DNA from: Pyrenopolyporus hunteri | Taxonomy: Eukaryota; Ascomycota; Sordariomycetes; Xylariales; Hypoxylaceae | Assembly: GCA_902806595.1 (NCBI GenBank) | Contig: CADCXC010000005.1 | Span: forward strand, 248,001-312,000 | DNA: 64,000 bases | Direction of reading: 5' to 3' | Part shown: positions 10,801-20,779 of the stretch, piece by piece | Numbering within the stretch: the first letter of the stretch is position 1 | Layout of the letters: each line of letters starts with the position of its first letter | Made by a program: the position numbers and the translations under genes | Notes under the pieces: generated by a model | What the model was told of the DNA's origin: nothing | Database searches by the model: none | The model's input: only the letters and a program-made list of their open reading frames with translations

Positions 10801-11388
10801 AGGCCCCCCATAGTTTGCGAACGGTGTGATTTTTCCCGTGCGGATTAAAAATTCGCGATGAGTCTCATTGGGCAATTTCCTATTCCCGCTCTGAACCTCC
10901 TCGGCATCCGCACCCCCTTGATGTCGCTCCTCGATGCGAGCGCGGATGTCGGCTATGTCTTTCTCGGCCAGTTCAATATCTGCGTCTATTCGAGCTATCC
11001 TATCTCGTATGGTTTGCTTTAACTGAGGTCTACCGATGGCTTTACGGAACTGCTCCTCTTGCGTCTTTTTCTGAGCTTTCAGTCTCTGTATGGTGGCTTT
11101 CACCTTCTCGATCCTTTTCTCATCTCTCTTATCTTCGGCGTCAATTAAGGCGAGGTTTGCTTGGTAAGTGATGTCACGCTCGAGATCGTCCTGATCGCGC
11201 ACGTCTGCCGTGAGATTCTTCAAGGCAGAGGCTTCGTCCGTCATGTCGGCAAAATCGTTGCGTACATCGGGTTCCGCGGCAGAGGCTTCTTGCGCGATCG
11301 TAACCATCTGCTCGGTAATCGACATATCCGGTTGTGGAGAGCCATCCATCTCGGCCGCCAGGCCATCCTCATTAGAATTAGAGGTCAT
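7840..11388 (-). CDS. RAD26: Rad26/CSB-type SNF2 ATPase, transcription-coupled repair
   Basis: Swi2/Snf2 DNA translocase of the ERCC6/CSB group, which acts on stalled RNA polymerase II in transcription-coupled nucleotide excision repair. Intronless, 1182 residues. Residues 60-170 are charged and likely coiled coil. Residues 200-380 are acidic/basic and disordered with nuclear-localisation-like clusters (RPRKKRK, RPRKKSKK). The ATPase core has Walker A DEMGLGKT at about 417-424, DEGH at about 547-550, SGTPMQNN at about 575-582, and the C-terminal lobe with KVGGLGVNLTGANRVI, DPDWNP and RAWRLGQ. The C-terminal tail has poly-Ala and Ser-rich stretches, then a conserved end (FVKLIPQFIRTHGGRVPTKLLVDHF). 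The length and the tail suit Rad26 rather than chromatin remodelers such as Isw or Chd. Confidence 0.93.
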   Translation of the reverse strand: MTSNSNEDGLAAEMDGSPQPDMSITEQMVTIAQEASAAEPDVRNDFADMTDEASALKNLTADVRDQDDLERDITYQANLALIDAEDKRDEKRIEKVKATIQRLKAQKKTQEEQFRKAIGRPQLKQTIRDRIARIDADIELAEKDIADIRARIEERHQGGADAEEVQSGNRKLPNETHREFLIRTGKITPFANYGGPRPQGVEGELADALVDAEDEAAAAQLEEQEGYEPQSHQNLRAPGFDEVDLSTTAAESEFSLRPRKKRKALREVASSDEFNPALSDAADEDSIIDQESDNYDGERPRKKSKKAAADDSRVDVSKIDDGNEASYQNRLADWVDRRSRARRLRRREMKTEEVDEVDSGDEDEEWFKPSPDHAGHEFENGLKIPGDIYPALFDYQKTGVQWLAELYYQKVGGIVGDEMGLGKTIQLISFIATLHHSKQLDKPVIVVAPATVLRQWVNEFHRWWPPLRVSILHSSGSGMLNVRTEGKIEDEEELWDETGRERKVNKAAKKIVDRVVKHGHVLVTTYAGLQTYGRILTPVQWGYAVLDEGHKIRNPNSAVTIYCKELRTPNRIILSGTPMQNNLMELWSLFDFIFPMRLGTLVDFRNEFEIPIRLGGYANATNLQIMTAQKCAEILKDTISPFLLQRLKVDVAADLPKKKEQVLFCNLTPPQREAYELFLKSKEMDAILTGSRNSLYGIDALRKICNHPDLLDVKLKTKEGYEWGMSKKSGKMQIVEALLQMWKKFGHKTLLFSQGVQMLDILEVFVRRLGYINYLRMDGGTAIKDRQNLVDQFNNSPDIDLFLLTTKVGGLGVNLTGANRVIIFDPDWNPSTDVQARERAWRLGQKKEVTIYRLMTAGTIEEKMYHRQIFKQFLSNKVLKDPKQRTTFQLQDLHDLFTLGSSGDKVTETGKLFEGSEVKFNSASIKHSPTASDQKAIKTEEEAEVKSESINNDGDQDLHIIEGVAGLEDYEPDPETKPATTEEDRIMEGLFARSGVHSALEHDKIVNGKKQLRANPEMLRREADRVAAQAAASLRRAAQQTHSAPIGTVTWTGEVGEAGRPTNIRRGRSGPSSAGVLARLADRQGISTGAESSSSRSSTPAAAAAAAGHGTNLGAKDFVKLIPQFIRTHGGRVPTKLLVDHFNPMCITKKQSADFKTALDRVATMEKRGSTMRGIWALKPGY

Positions 11389-13808
11389 GATTAAAAAAAG
11401 TATTGGAACGGTATTATTAAGGGTACAACCATAAGAATGGGAGAATCTATAGACAAAGGAGAAGTTGTGTGATCGTTATCAATAGGTGCCGGCGCAGGAC
11501 ATGAAATATGCGCCAACAACTAGACACTAAGGTACACTCAAAATAGGAATCGGCGCGAGAGGGAGAAAGAGGAACTGTGGTATATAGTGAGGTTGGAAAG
11601 AAAAGGGGAAGTTTGAAGAATAATGCACACAATGTAAACAAAGAGATTATTAGATAAGGCGCAAATTAGGCACCGGGCGTAGGTGAATTAGAGTTCGATA
11701 GCTTGAGGCTTCTTTGTAGATGGCGAGACGGCCTCGGACTTGCTTAATGGCGAATGACGCACAGGGGGCGTTGCTACCTACAAATTGGCCTGATGAGTCA
11801 ACGAGAAAGCACCTGCATAATCGATAGTTTTATCGATAAGCCCTACCTATGCGGGTAAGGTATCACCAAGCTACCTACTAGGCACATACCCAGAAAAAGT
11901 ACATCAAGTACATCAAGTACTTAGATGTACCTAGATCCGATGCCATCGGAGATAGGATATCCTATGGGCAGTGTTAAGACGTATGGTACCTCGTTACGCA
12001 TACATTTTACAGCATTTTTAGACAGGTATGTAGCTAGGACCTGTATAAAGCAACTCTCTAGCTACATCTACCTACGTAGAATCTCTGCGCGGACGAGAGG
12101 TATCACGCATAAGCAAGATTAATTTTAAGACGATTTATGCTACATCGGCCGAGAGAAGTTAGTAGATTTTTAAAGGTTACGTACCTAGACGTTCACATAC
12201 ATAGTACATGTAATGCAGATTACGTCCGCTTCGATAGAATTGGGAGTCTCATGTGGTTTGTTCCGTATTCTTCGGCAAGTTCATCGGACGATTAAGATTA
12301 AATCTGAGAATTGAGATTGGTGTTTCACGCAATAATAAACGCCCCCTCGAAGAAACCGACATATTAGAAAAGTTTTATGTCAAAGTATGACCTCGCAACG
12401 CGTTACTTATACCGATCTTAATAGAAACGTTGGGTACCAGGACTATATGGGGTCGGTACTTAATCCGTAGACAGAGATACAATGCGCAGCAGTACAGGTA
12501 TGTACAACATATACATGTACAGGGTATAGGGAAATCAGATCAGGGACCTATATGGGGGAGCTGAAGCGGAGGTTCCTGCCTGACCCATTAATAAGCAATA
12601 AGGGCTTCCCCCTCTTCCTCTTGGACTCTTCCTCTTGGACTTTTCCGAGTCAAGTTTTAAATGCTATATATATAAACCTATACTATATATACTGGCATAT
12701 GTTTATGATATCAAAGACGGCAATAAATAACATACGCACAGGATCAAACAAGCTATTACGTACTTTCAGCTCTAATGGCACCTCAATTAAACTATACAAT
12801 GCTACGTCACGCCTATGGGGTTCATGGGTATACCATAGGACGGTTTCCACGCTAATGTCCACGAAGGATCGCGGCCGGGACAGTGGCGTACCACATATAT
12901 ATAGAATGGGCGATTAGTGAGCCAAGCCACGCTCTTCAGAAATGCATACACACACACAAACACGCACAGATATAATAGAAACCTAGTATACCTACTATGA
13001 AGGTAGTATAGCCATTCCTTCTCACCTTGTCCCAGACATACCTAACCTAGCACGGGGCAGCAGTCAAGCCGCCAAAAGGACAAGGTTAGAAAGGCCCGAC
13101 TAAAACACTTCCAAATGCTACCGCGGATCGTCCGGTCGGCTATGCGTCGCTTTGATGGGCTTACTAAACGGCCCCTGCCGAATAAGACCTCTCCGGGATT
13201 GTTTTCCTTTCCCGGGAGGAGCTTGCACAGAGTACCTGATGCGGGACGCGACCCGCGTCGGTCGGTCACGGGGTAGACCACCTGCCGTTCCTGTTACTTG
13301 GGCGCGAGCCACTCCCACCCAGTTGGCCGTCTCGATAACCTCTTTACCTCTTTTCGAAGCTTAAGTGGACCTTTGCGCCAAGGACTACGATGGCTGGCTG
13401 GGCTTGGACTAGCTAGTTGCCTGCCCGCGGTTCACCGTGGCAGTGGTACCTGCATCACAGCATGAGGCCCCCCTCACCGATAAGATGTTTCAACTAGACG
13501 TCTCGGCATTGCCCTTGCCTGAAGTTATCCGCCTGTGATACCGTCTGGATCTCATGGAGCGAAACAGAGTAGACGAGCCGCCTTCCTTAGGTCTACTTAA
13601 GGGAGAGCTAGCCCGCGCTCCCTTGAAGCATAGCCCTACTCGCCAGGTTCCTTGAGGATCTGCGCAGGGAGCTTGTTTGAACCGTAAGCTTAACCTTAGC
13701 CATAGCAGTCACTTAAAGGAGACGAGACCCGGGCGGTTCAGGCAGCGTCCACAAAGCCTCTCACACCACCGCGTTCGCGCAAGAAAGTAGTAAGAGCACC
13801 CGACCAAG
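11389..13808. other. Intergenic region, RAD26 to the GH18 gene
   Basis: About 2.4 kb with no reading frame I can support. It includes the RAD26 promoter side (from 11389), an imperfect tandem of GTACATCAA around 11899-11920, AT-rich DNA to about 13000, and a GC-richer 13040-13800 segment that probably contains the promoter and leader of the GH18 gene. Confidence 0.45.
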
Positions 13809-14867
13809 ATGTTGATGCGAAAAGCAGCCGCCTGGATGGCGAGCCTTCTGCCGCTCATCGCCACGGCAGAGTGCGCCCGAGCAGCTGTCGACGACCACCG
13901 CGTCGTTACCTACTACCAGACGACCCAGTACAACGCCAGCGCGTCGCAGCACATCTCGCTGCTGCCGCTCATCAACAGCGCGCCCGAGGTCTCAGTCACG
14001 CACGTGCTAGTCGCCGCCATCCACATCCAGGACGACGCCACGATCCACCTGAACGACGAGCCGCCCGAGAGCCCGCTCTTCGACCAGGTCTGGAGCGACG
14101 TCGCGCAGCTGCAGGCCAAGGGCGTCACCGTCATGGGCATGCTCGGCGGCGCCGCCCAGGGCTCCTACCGGCGCCTCGACGGCGACGATGAGCAGTTCGA
14201 GAAGTTCTACGCCCCGCTGCACAACATGATCGGCACGTACAACCTGCAGGGCCTGGACCTCGACGTCGAGGAGAACATGTCGCTCTCCGGCGTCATCCGG
14301 CTGATCGACCGACTCAAGAAGGACTTCGGCAACGGCTTCATCATCACCCTCGCGCCCGTCGCCTCGGCCCTCACGGAGGGCGGCGGCAACCTCAGCGGGT
14401 TCAGCTACTTCGACCTGGAAGCGCAGCGCGGGTCCTCCATCGCCTTCTACAACGCGCAGTTCTACTTCGGCTGGGGCAGCGCCGCCTCGGCCGCCGACTA
14501 CGAGGCGATCCTGGACGACGGGTTCGCGGCGGACCGCGTCGTCATGGGCCTCCTGACCGACCCCTCCAACGGCTTCGGCTACGTCTCCCTCGACGCCCAG
14601 GCCCCCGTCCTCCAGGAGCTGCTCTCGGAGAACCCCCGCTTCGGCGGCGTCGCCGGCTGGGAGTACTTCAACTCCCAGCCCGGCGGCCGCGACGCCCCCT
14701 GGCAGTGGGCCGCTTGGATGGCTGACCACGTCAGGACTTCGGCTGCGGCGAAGGGAGAAGAGAGGCGGGATATTCCTACGACCGAGGCCGTGTGGAGGGC
14801 GATTAGGAAGGCGGGCAGGCGCGTGAGGCGCGAGGCGAAGAGGGTGTATAGGGATTACATTGCTTAG
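13809..14867 (+). CDS. Secreted glycoside hydrolase family 18-like protein
   Basis: Predicted extracellular GH18 TIM-barrel enzyme (chitinase or endo-beta-N-acetylglucosaminidase type), 352 residues, intronless. The N-terminus is a signal peptide with likely cleavage after ECARA (about residue 26). Barrel strand 1 is HRVVTYYQTTQ. The catalytic strand is NLQGLDLDVEE with D150, D152 and the acid/base E154. The first position of the usual DGxDxDxE signature is Gln147 instead of Asp, as in a fungal subgroup I recall. Later GFSYFDLEAQ, FYNAQFYFGWG and the terminal barrel GVAGWEYFNS fit the fold. The last 40 residues are very basic (RKAGRRVRREAKRVYR), which is odd for a secreted enzyme. An alternative start at the third codon (MRKAAA) is possible. 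Very GC-rich codons. Confidence 0.88.
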   Translation: MLMRKAAAWMASLLPLIATAECARAAVDDHRVVTYYQTTQYNASASQHISLLPLINSAPEVSVTHVLVAAIHIQDDATIHLNDEPPESPLFDQVWSDVAQLQAKGVTVMGMLGGAAQGSYRRLDGDDEQFEKFYAPLHNMIGTYNLQGLDLDVEENMSLSGVIRLIDRLKKDFGNGFIITLAPVASALTEGGGNLSGFSYFDLEAQRGSSIAFYNAQFYFGWGSAASAADYEAILDDGFAADRVVMGLLTDPSNGFGYVSLDAQAPVLQELLSENPRFGGVAGWEYFNSQPGGRDAPWQWAAWMADHVRTSAAAKGEERRDIPTTEAVWRAIRKAGRRVRREAKRVYRDYIA

Positions 14868-15046
14868 GCTGTTTCATGCGTGGGACGCGTCGTGTTTTGC
14901 GCGTGTGTCCGTCCAGGGTTGCTAAGGCGTTAATACTAGTGTGTGGGTTCGAGTCTGTTTTTGAGATGCTTTCTAGCTCGCATAGCTGCGTCTGTCAAAC
15001 TAACACGAATGGATATATGCGTACCCACCTAGGTGAGGTCCTCACT

Positions 15047-15062
15047 ATATACCATGGTATAT
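15047..15062. repeat. 16-bp perfect palindrome
   Basis: ATATACCATGGTATAT is its own reverse complement. The inner 12 bp (ATACCATGGTAT) recur at 27585-27596. Function unknown. Confidence 0.6.
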
Positions 15063-15089
15063 GTGTGGAATGGCCAAGCTAAAGCTGCT

Positions 15090-15097
15090 TGTATATA
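15090..15097 (+). promoter_or_regulatory. Candidate Puf3 element downstream of the GH18 gene
   Basis: TGTATATA matches UGUANAUA, 223 nt after the GH18 stop. The surrounding DNA is AT-rich, so chance is likely. Confidence 0.2.
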
Positions 15098-17298
15098 AGA
15101 TATGTATCGGCTCAATAATAGGTACATAACTTGTGCTCTCTGTCCTCCCCATCGCCAAGTCTTTCGACTGTCTAAATGACTCGTGTAGGGCGTAGTCTTA
15201 GAAAATTGACGCTAGATCCCCGAACTCCCGAGATAATGTGCGTGCGTAGCGTGGGGACTTAGGACTTAGGGTTCTTAGCTCACAATCGGTCGCCCCGTAC
15301 CAGCACAATTTGTCTCGTGGGGACTTATATATAGGCACATGTAGCGAGAGACCGTGATACGATATAGATCAGATACCTGCCTAAGAAAAGGGAACCAGGA
15401 GGGCGTGTGGCGATACTATCTGTAGGTGCCCAAGGTCGCTCATTATATTAATAGGTGTAGTTCGGATGGCTACAACTATGTCTCGTGGCTGCTCTCGAGA
15501 TAAACGAGTACTGCACCATTTCTTTTTCTCGGGCCATGTGCTGGAACAACTTCATTCTGGATAATGAATGGGTCATAGAACGCGTTCATATTATATCTGA
15601 TCCTCAATTCCCATTGAACATACGATCGCTCGCTAGATACACCTATATCACCTAAATCTACTCATCCAACAGCCTTATTCAGACATAGACCATATTATAG
15701 TAAAACATTTAACCAACCTATGTAAGTAGACCGACTGTGTAATGTAGCAATCTCATAACCCGAGCATCGCCAACCAATACCATAAATCGCTTTCTCGCTA
15801 GGCTTGGGCCTTTGTCTACCTAGAGTATATCTCCTCCCTCTTTCTAGACTCTAACAAAATTTTCTTCAGGGTATCCTCCGCCGTGGTTATGAACCCCCAA
15901 TCTTCTATCCTGCCTAGTTGGGCACTGATGCAGGCTTCTGCAGGACGAGGGATGGGCGGTCTAGTTTATCTTCCTCCGATCTCTCTTCTTTCGGAGGCCC
16001 ACGGTCCCTGCAGCTGCTTGCGCGGATCTGAACTTTTGCGACGCACAAAAGCAAATGTCCCTTGTATGCCCTAGATCTTCATCCTGCACTAACTCTAACA
16101 AACCCTCCAAATGTAGATGAGATTGCCGCTCATGGCGGCCTAAAATATGAAACACAAGTATAAGACCTCCATGTCCAACACCGGGCAATGCAATGGCTAC
16201 CTGACGAAGCCGGAAAATACCTTCTCGATGCGCTCATGAATAGAAAGATAACCCAATGTCCTCTAAATGCACACAAAAAACCTCGCTCGCCATATATATG
16301 CCACGAACGCTGAGGCGGGCATACGAAAAACGAAGACGAGCCCCTAGAAACACCAATTCGTAAAACAGAAGAGAATCAAGTTGCATGGGTATTTTGGTGA
16401 TTATACAAGGGACCGAAAGGAATCAAAGAAAAATGTAACGACAAGAGTATGCAATAGTCGGGAGCTAAAGTGGCCAAATGCGCATTTCGTCCCGACGCAA
16501 ATAGCTGAGAAGCGTGGGTCGGTATGGTATCGTAGGATGCGCAGTTTTTCGTCTAGCCGCTTGGTACGTGCTGCAATTCAGGAACGTTCCATATTCCGTG
16601 GGTCGTAAGCAACCCTAGTCCGCTTCGATGTCTCACGCCACTACGTTGATGTAGCGGTGCTCCAAGGGCGTCGTGAGTTTGATTGGGATGTCCTGCGAGA
16701 TAACGCACTTCCAGCGCATGCGGGCAACTAGCAAACGGGATACCCAATTCGATAAGCTGCGAAGACTCCATTATATCCTTATCGAAGGCATCACCTATCC
16801 ACATCAATTAGGTAGGTAGTTGGTGAAGTCGCACCAAACCGCACGTCAAATATTTTCGGCAGTGCCCTGGCAAGAGGAAAACGAAGCAGGGGATATACCC
16901 CACAATCCAGACTATTGCGGTAGCGCTATTATGCTTCCAGAATCCAGAATGCCACTGTGGATCAAGCTTGACTGGCGATGTCGGCAGGATAGAAGTAATG
17001 GAACGTCCAGGATTCGTCGGAAGCTAAAGCTAAAGCTTTTATCGGTAGCCGCCATTGACGTAGCAGAGTGGGACAGAGCCCTCGATGCCATCCGCCATTG
17101 TCTTTCTCCGTCGAGTCTCGACCACTCGTATTGAAAACCCACAACGGTCAACGTCCAAGGATTGAATCTTAGCCATCTCCACGAGGCTCCTTCGGTGCAG
17201 TCATAGATTTTGCAGTCTCGACGATCGTATGGTCGGTACCCGGAAAGCGCTTGGTGATGGGGAGCGCCGGGCCACCAAATTAAGTCCGTAACTCTCAT

Positions 17299-18909
17299 TT
17301 AGATACTGTCCTGTGAAATTGGAACCCACCTCGCAGGAATACCGTCGGGGCCTATTTCGTAGGGTTTTGATGTGGGCTTTCTTGGCGGCAGAAGCCAACG
17401 TGCATGCCCTTCGCGCTGGTCGTCCAGTTTGCCGCGCTTGCGCATCAGGTGCTCTAGGACGGCGATACGGATGAAGTCAGAGTTTTCGCGAATTTCCCGT
17501 TGGCGAGGACCCGGAGGAAAGACGTATGCGTTCGGGGATTTGTTGGAATTGCCGTTTTGACTGGCTGAACGACCAGCTGCCGGAGCGTTCCTCGACCGTT
17601 GGACTTTGTAAGTCTGCATCTGGATAGAAGCAGTATAACTACGAAACGCGGAGCGGACCCGCGGCTCAGGACGTAAGCTACTAGTTGGGTTCAGGTAACG
17701 CCGCATCGCTTCGCTAGGTTCTTCCTCGAGGACGGGAGGCATCCTCTCGTCGGTAAATGGAACCCGCGGGTCAATTGTGAGTATAGATCTAGTAAGGAAG
17801 TCATCGGGGGGTATCGACGATGTAGTAAAACTAGATATAGATCGAGCGGCCGAGCGCAACGCGCGGAGCGACGCCGTTAAATTTGATTTGAAAACGGACT
17901 TGAGAGGCATCAACCCAGATGTCTGTTTCTGCCCTGCCGTGTTTGGTTTTGGATTGAACACCCTGAAATCGAGGTCGTCAACATCTAAATTGTTCCTAGT
18001 AGAAAGAGGATGCTCCAAATGTTCGCCTGGAGGTGAGCACACCGGCTCGAGCGAGCGCCTTGGCGGCCGGATCCTCCTCCCGCGCGGAGTAACGGGAGAG
18101 TCGATAGAAGTAACCAAGCTAGTTCCGAGAGAGTCGCCTAGAGACGGTATGCTTTCAAACGAAGCTGCGCGGGTCGAAAAGGGCGAGGTCAATGCGCTTT
18201 CGCTATTCATGGACGCTTCATCCTCATCAATCTCGTCGGGTGGGCTGAGCAGTACTTCCATCGGACTGCGATCGTAGGATGTAAAGCTTATTTCGCTCAG
18301 GTCCCTAGCAAACTCTTCCCTCAGTTCTTGGCTCAGTTCTTTCTCCGAGACCCGAGATCGAGGCACAATAGAGTCCACGGTCATCCGCGAGTCTCTAGAC
18401 GAGTCCCTAGATTGCCTTTGACCCGACCTCCCACGTCGGTTGGGCGGGGGGATACTGGTGACGGCCAGCAACGCTGCCACCGAGGGCGGAATGGCATCGG
18501 GCGAGTGCGCATCCCGAGGATTTCGCTTTGGTGAAGAGTGTTTCCGATGCGCATGCGCATGAGGCCGTGGCCTATGCGGGTGTGCGGTGTCCTGCTTTGG
18601 TTTAATGGGGATCTGTACGGCGCTCGAAGGGGTATTTGGTCGCGCGACAGCGTTTGTCATTGTCGTACTTGGCGGGCTACCATTTGGCGGAGACAACCTT
18701 TCGGACTGCAGGCCCTTCTGCTTGACCATGGTTCGCTCTCTTGGTGTTGTTTTAGTGATCGTAGGCTTAGAAGCAGAGGGAGCGCGCTTCTCCGACGATG
18801 TGTCATCCTTTCTCTTAGGGGAAAGCAGCTTCGGCGTCGTGGTTGGCACGGGATTCGGAGAAGTTGGTTGTTTACGCGAGTATAAGAAAGACCTGGGGAC
18901 CATCATCAT
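17299..18909 (-). CDS. Conserved fungal protein of unknown function, largely disordered
   Basis: 536 residues, intronless. Residues 1-330 are rich in Pro, Ser, Thr and Arg with His/Arg-Pro repeats (PHRPRPHAHAHRK) and many SP/TP sites, so probably disordered and heavily phosphorylated. A short ordered segment IPPSVAALLAVTSIPPP lies near 140-155, and DLSEISFTSYDRSPMEVLLSPPDE near 205-230. The conserved C-terminal third includes MPLKSVFKSNLTASLRALRSAARSISSF and ends with REIRENSDFIRIAVLEHLMRKRGKLDDQREGHARWLLPPRK, then GIPARWVPIS. I recognise this ending as shared by uncharacterised proteins of filamentous ascomycetes. No catalytic motif, signal peptide or clear membrane segment. Function not assigned. 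The start is the first of three Met codons. Confidence 0.8.
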   Translation of the reverse strand: MMMVPRSFLYSRKQPTSPNPVPTTTPKLLSPKRKDDTSSEKRAPSASKPTITKTTPRERTMVKQKGLQSERLSPPNGSPPSTTMTNAVARPNTPSSAVQIPIKPKQDTAHPHRPRPHAHAHRKHSSPKRNPRDAHSPDAIPPSVAALLAVTSIPPPNRRGRSGQRQSRDSSRDSRMTVDSIVPRSRVSEKELSQELREEFARDLSEISFTSYDRSPMEVLLSPPDEIDEDEASMNSESALTSPFSTRAASFESIPSLGDSLGTSLVTSIDSPVTPRGRRIRPPRRSLEPVCSPPGEHLEHPLSTRNNLDVDDLDFRVFNPKPNTAGQKQTSGLMPLKSVFKSNLTASLRALRSAARSISSFTTSSIPPDDFLTRSILTIDPRVPFTDERMPPVLEEEPSEAMRRYLNPTSSLRPEPRVRSAFRSYTASIQMQTYKVQRSRNAPAAGRSASQNGNSNKSPNAYVFPPGPRQREIRENSDFIRIAVLEHLMRKRGKLDDQREGHARWLLPPRKPTSKPYEIGPDGIPARWVPISQDSI

Positions 18910-20708
18910 TACTCGGACTCGAAACTAGACCCGGCTTTTTAAACGGTTCCCGTTAGTAAAAGGAATAAGTCGTCACCCTATTGCTGCAATTAATCAGTTC
19001 TAGCGGGGCCACCGGCCACAAGCCGCAGGGAACGTGGTTGTTGTAAGGGTATGTGTCGTGTGGCAGCGCCGTGTGTATGTAAGTGGTGTAAGTAGTGCAG
19101 TATTTCTTTTCTTTTTCTTATTTATCCCCGTGAAAGCCACCGAATCGGAAAGTCAGTTGCCGCGATTGGAATCGTCCGTCGAGTGGGTTTACTGGATTGG
19201 CGGTCGTATGCAGACCCTCTCCAGGGGTTCACGATTTCTTGTACGTAACAGCGAAGCGTCTCGTCGAACCACGGGATGCAGCCCAAATGCACGGCGGGCT
19301 TCCAGAGACGTGGAAACTCGATATAAAAATTATGATGTCGCTGGCGCGGATCTTTCCAGCTTGCGATTTCGACTACTACCACCCGTCCCGTCGTATGTTC
19401 ATCAACTCCTTGAGTAGCTGGGCCTGGTGAGGATGACAAGGCATCACAGAACGGACGACGAAGATAGGCGACACGAAACTCTCAGCTAAGTCTGAGCGGA
19501 AACGGTGATGCCGACAGATGATAATACGTGATTTCAGACGGTCCGTATGCTTTCCGTCCTCGAGTCTGACTCAGGTTCCGGTCGGGATTGCGGTATCTTG
19601 GATGAGTGGGTGGCACACGTAGGTATACATCTAAATATCAACAAAGGGAGTGTAAGGGAACCGGAGATGGTGAGGGAGGACGAGGCAGATCGACTATATA
19701 CATCAGTCCCGATGCCTGATAACCGTATCGTTCTGAGAAGGGGCGGGAAGAACGGGTATTGATGACAGCCAAGACCAGGACTATCTAACAAGCGAGCCAA
19801 GCAGAGATAACACGGGGAGGTGTGGTATCTTGTGCTCTGACTTGCCCAGCAGGATTTCCGAGTGACCCTCGTTCTATGTGAGCGTATCCGTGTATCTGCG
19901 TATGTATATTGTGTATATTGTGTACCGGTCTATGTATATGTGCATGTGTGCATGTACGTGCGAGTAGGGTCGGTAATAAGTTAGGTATGCGTACCCAAGG
20001 CAATGTGGCCTGCCTGATTCGGGGAAGACAAAGAAGAAAGAAGCGAAGATAGTCACTTGTCTTTGCTCGAGTCAGGTAAAGACGACTGGAGCTCCTTGGT
20101 GCCTTCCTAGACGCACCCCAGCACAGGAACCAAGCTAGCACCTACCATTTGACGTACCTTACGCAGCATGATGTTGTGTGTAATAATGTGTACATCTAAT
20201 GGTACATGTACGTACGTGTGTACCTAGGTACCTACTTATGTATTGTCGCATTCAACGTTGAGGTACCCAAGGCGTATTGTATTACGCAGTGGGATGTATT
20301 GCACGTACCTGTTAGTGTGTGGGGTCCATTAGCACCCCGGCCCAAACGTCCAACTCAAGCTGAGGCGCCGTAGCCATTGGAATTTACAGATGCTTGCTGA
20401 TAAGCTTGCTAAGGTACCTGTGGACTTGAGCTGTGTACCTACTGTAGGGTACCTACACTCATACAAGGTCGATACCTCCGACTTACAGGTCGATTATATC
20501 GAGGTACATAGTGCGGTACGTTCATCAAGATCGACCAAGAATAGCCCTAGATCAATTCCAAGTTTCCAGTTTCTTCGATACATGTAGATAACAGAATGCC
20601 TCCCTTAATCTCTCTCCTAAATACAAATGTTACATTATTCAAAAAGCCCTCTCCTCCGACCGCCGTAACCAAAAAGGAAATCAAGCAGGACGAATACATA
20701 TACCTACC

Positions 20709-20779
20709 TACCTGGGTATCTTCTTGCCTAGGTACTTTATCTTAGGTAGGTAAAGGTAGGTAGATACAATACCCAGGTA
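20709..20779. repeat. Inverted repeat, TACCTGGGTAT arms
   Basis: Left arm TACCTGGGTAT at 20709-20719 and exact inverted copy ATACCCAGGTA at 20769-20779, 49 nt apart. The loop holds further TAGGTAGGTA words complementary to TACCTACC just left of the left arm. Confidence 0.6.

Larger units (their letters stand above)
14868..17298. other. Intergenic region after the GH18 gene
   Basis: About 2.4 kb, mostly AT-rich, with several small frames on both strands that show no family resemblance and no splice logic. Holds a 16-bp perfect palindrome ATATACCATGGTATAT at 15047-15062 and a TGTATATA word (15090-15097) in the GH18 3' flank. The 16900-17300 segment is the 3' flank of the next gene. Confidence 0.45.

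Noticed and set aside
14007..14729. 240-codon minus-strand frame opposite the GH18 gene
   Set aside because: Same effect of high-GC third positions; the plus strand has signal peptide and catalytic motif.
16553..17298. Minus-strand frames downstream of the 17.3-18.9 kb gene
   Set aside because: No family resemblance and no donor at the end of the upstream gene that would make them 3' exons; that gene already ends with a conserved-looking terminus.
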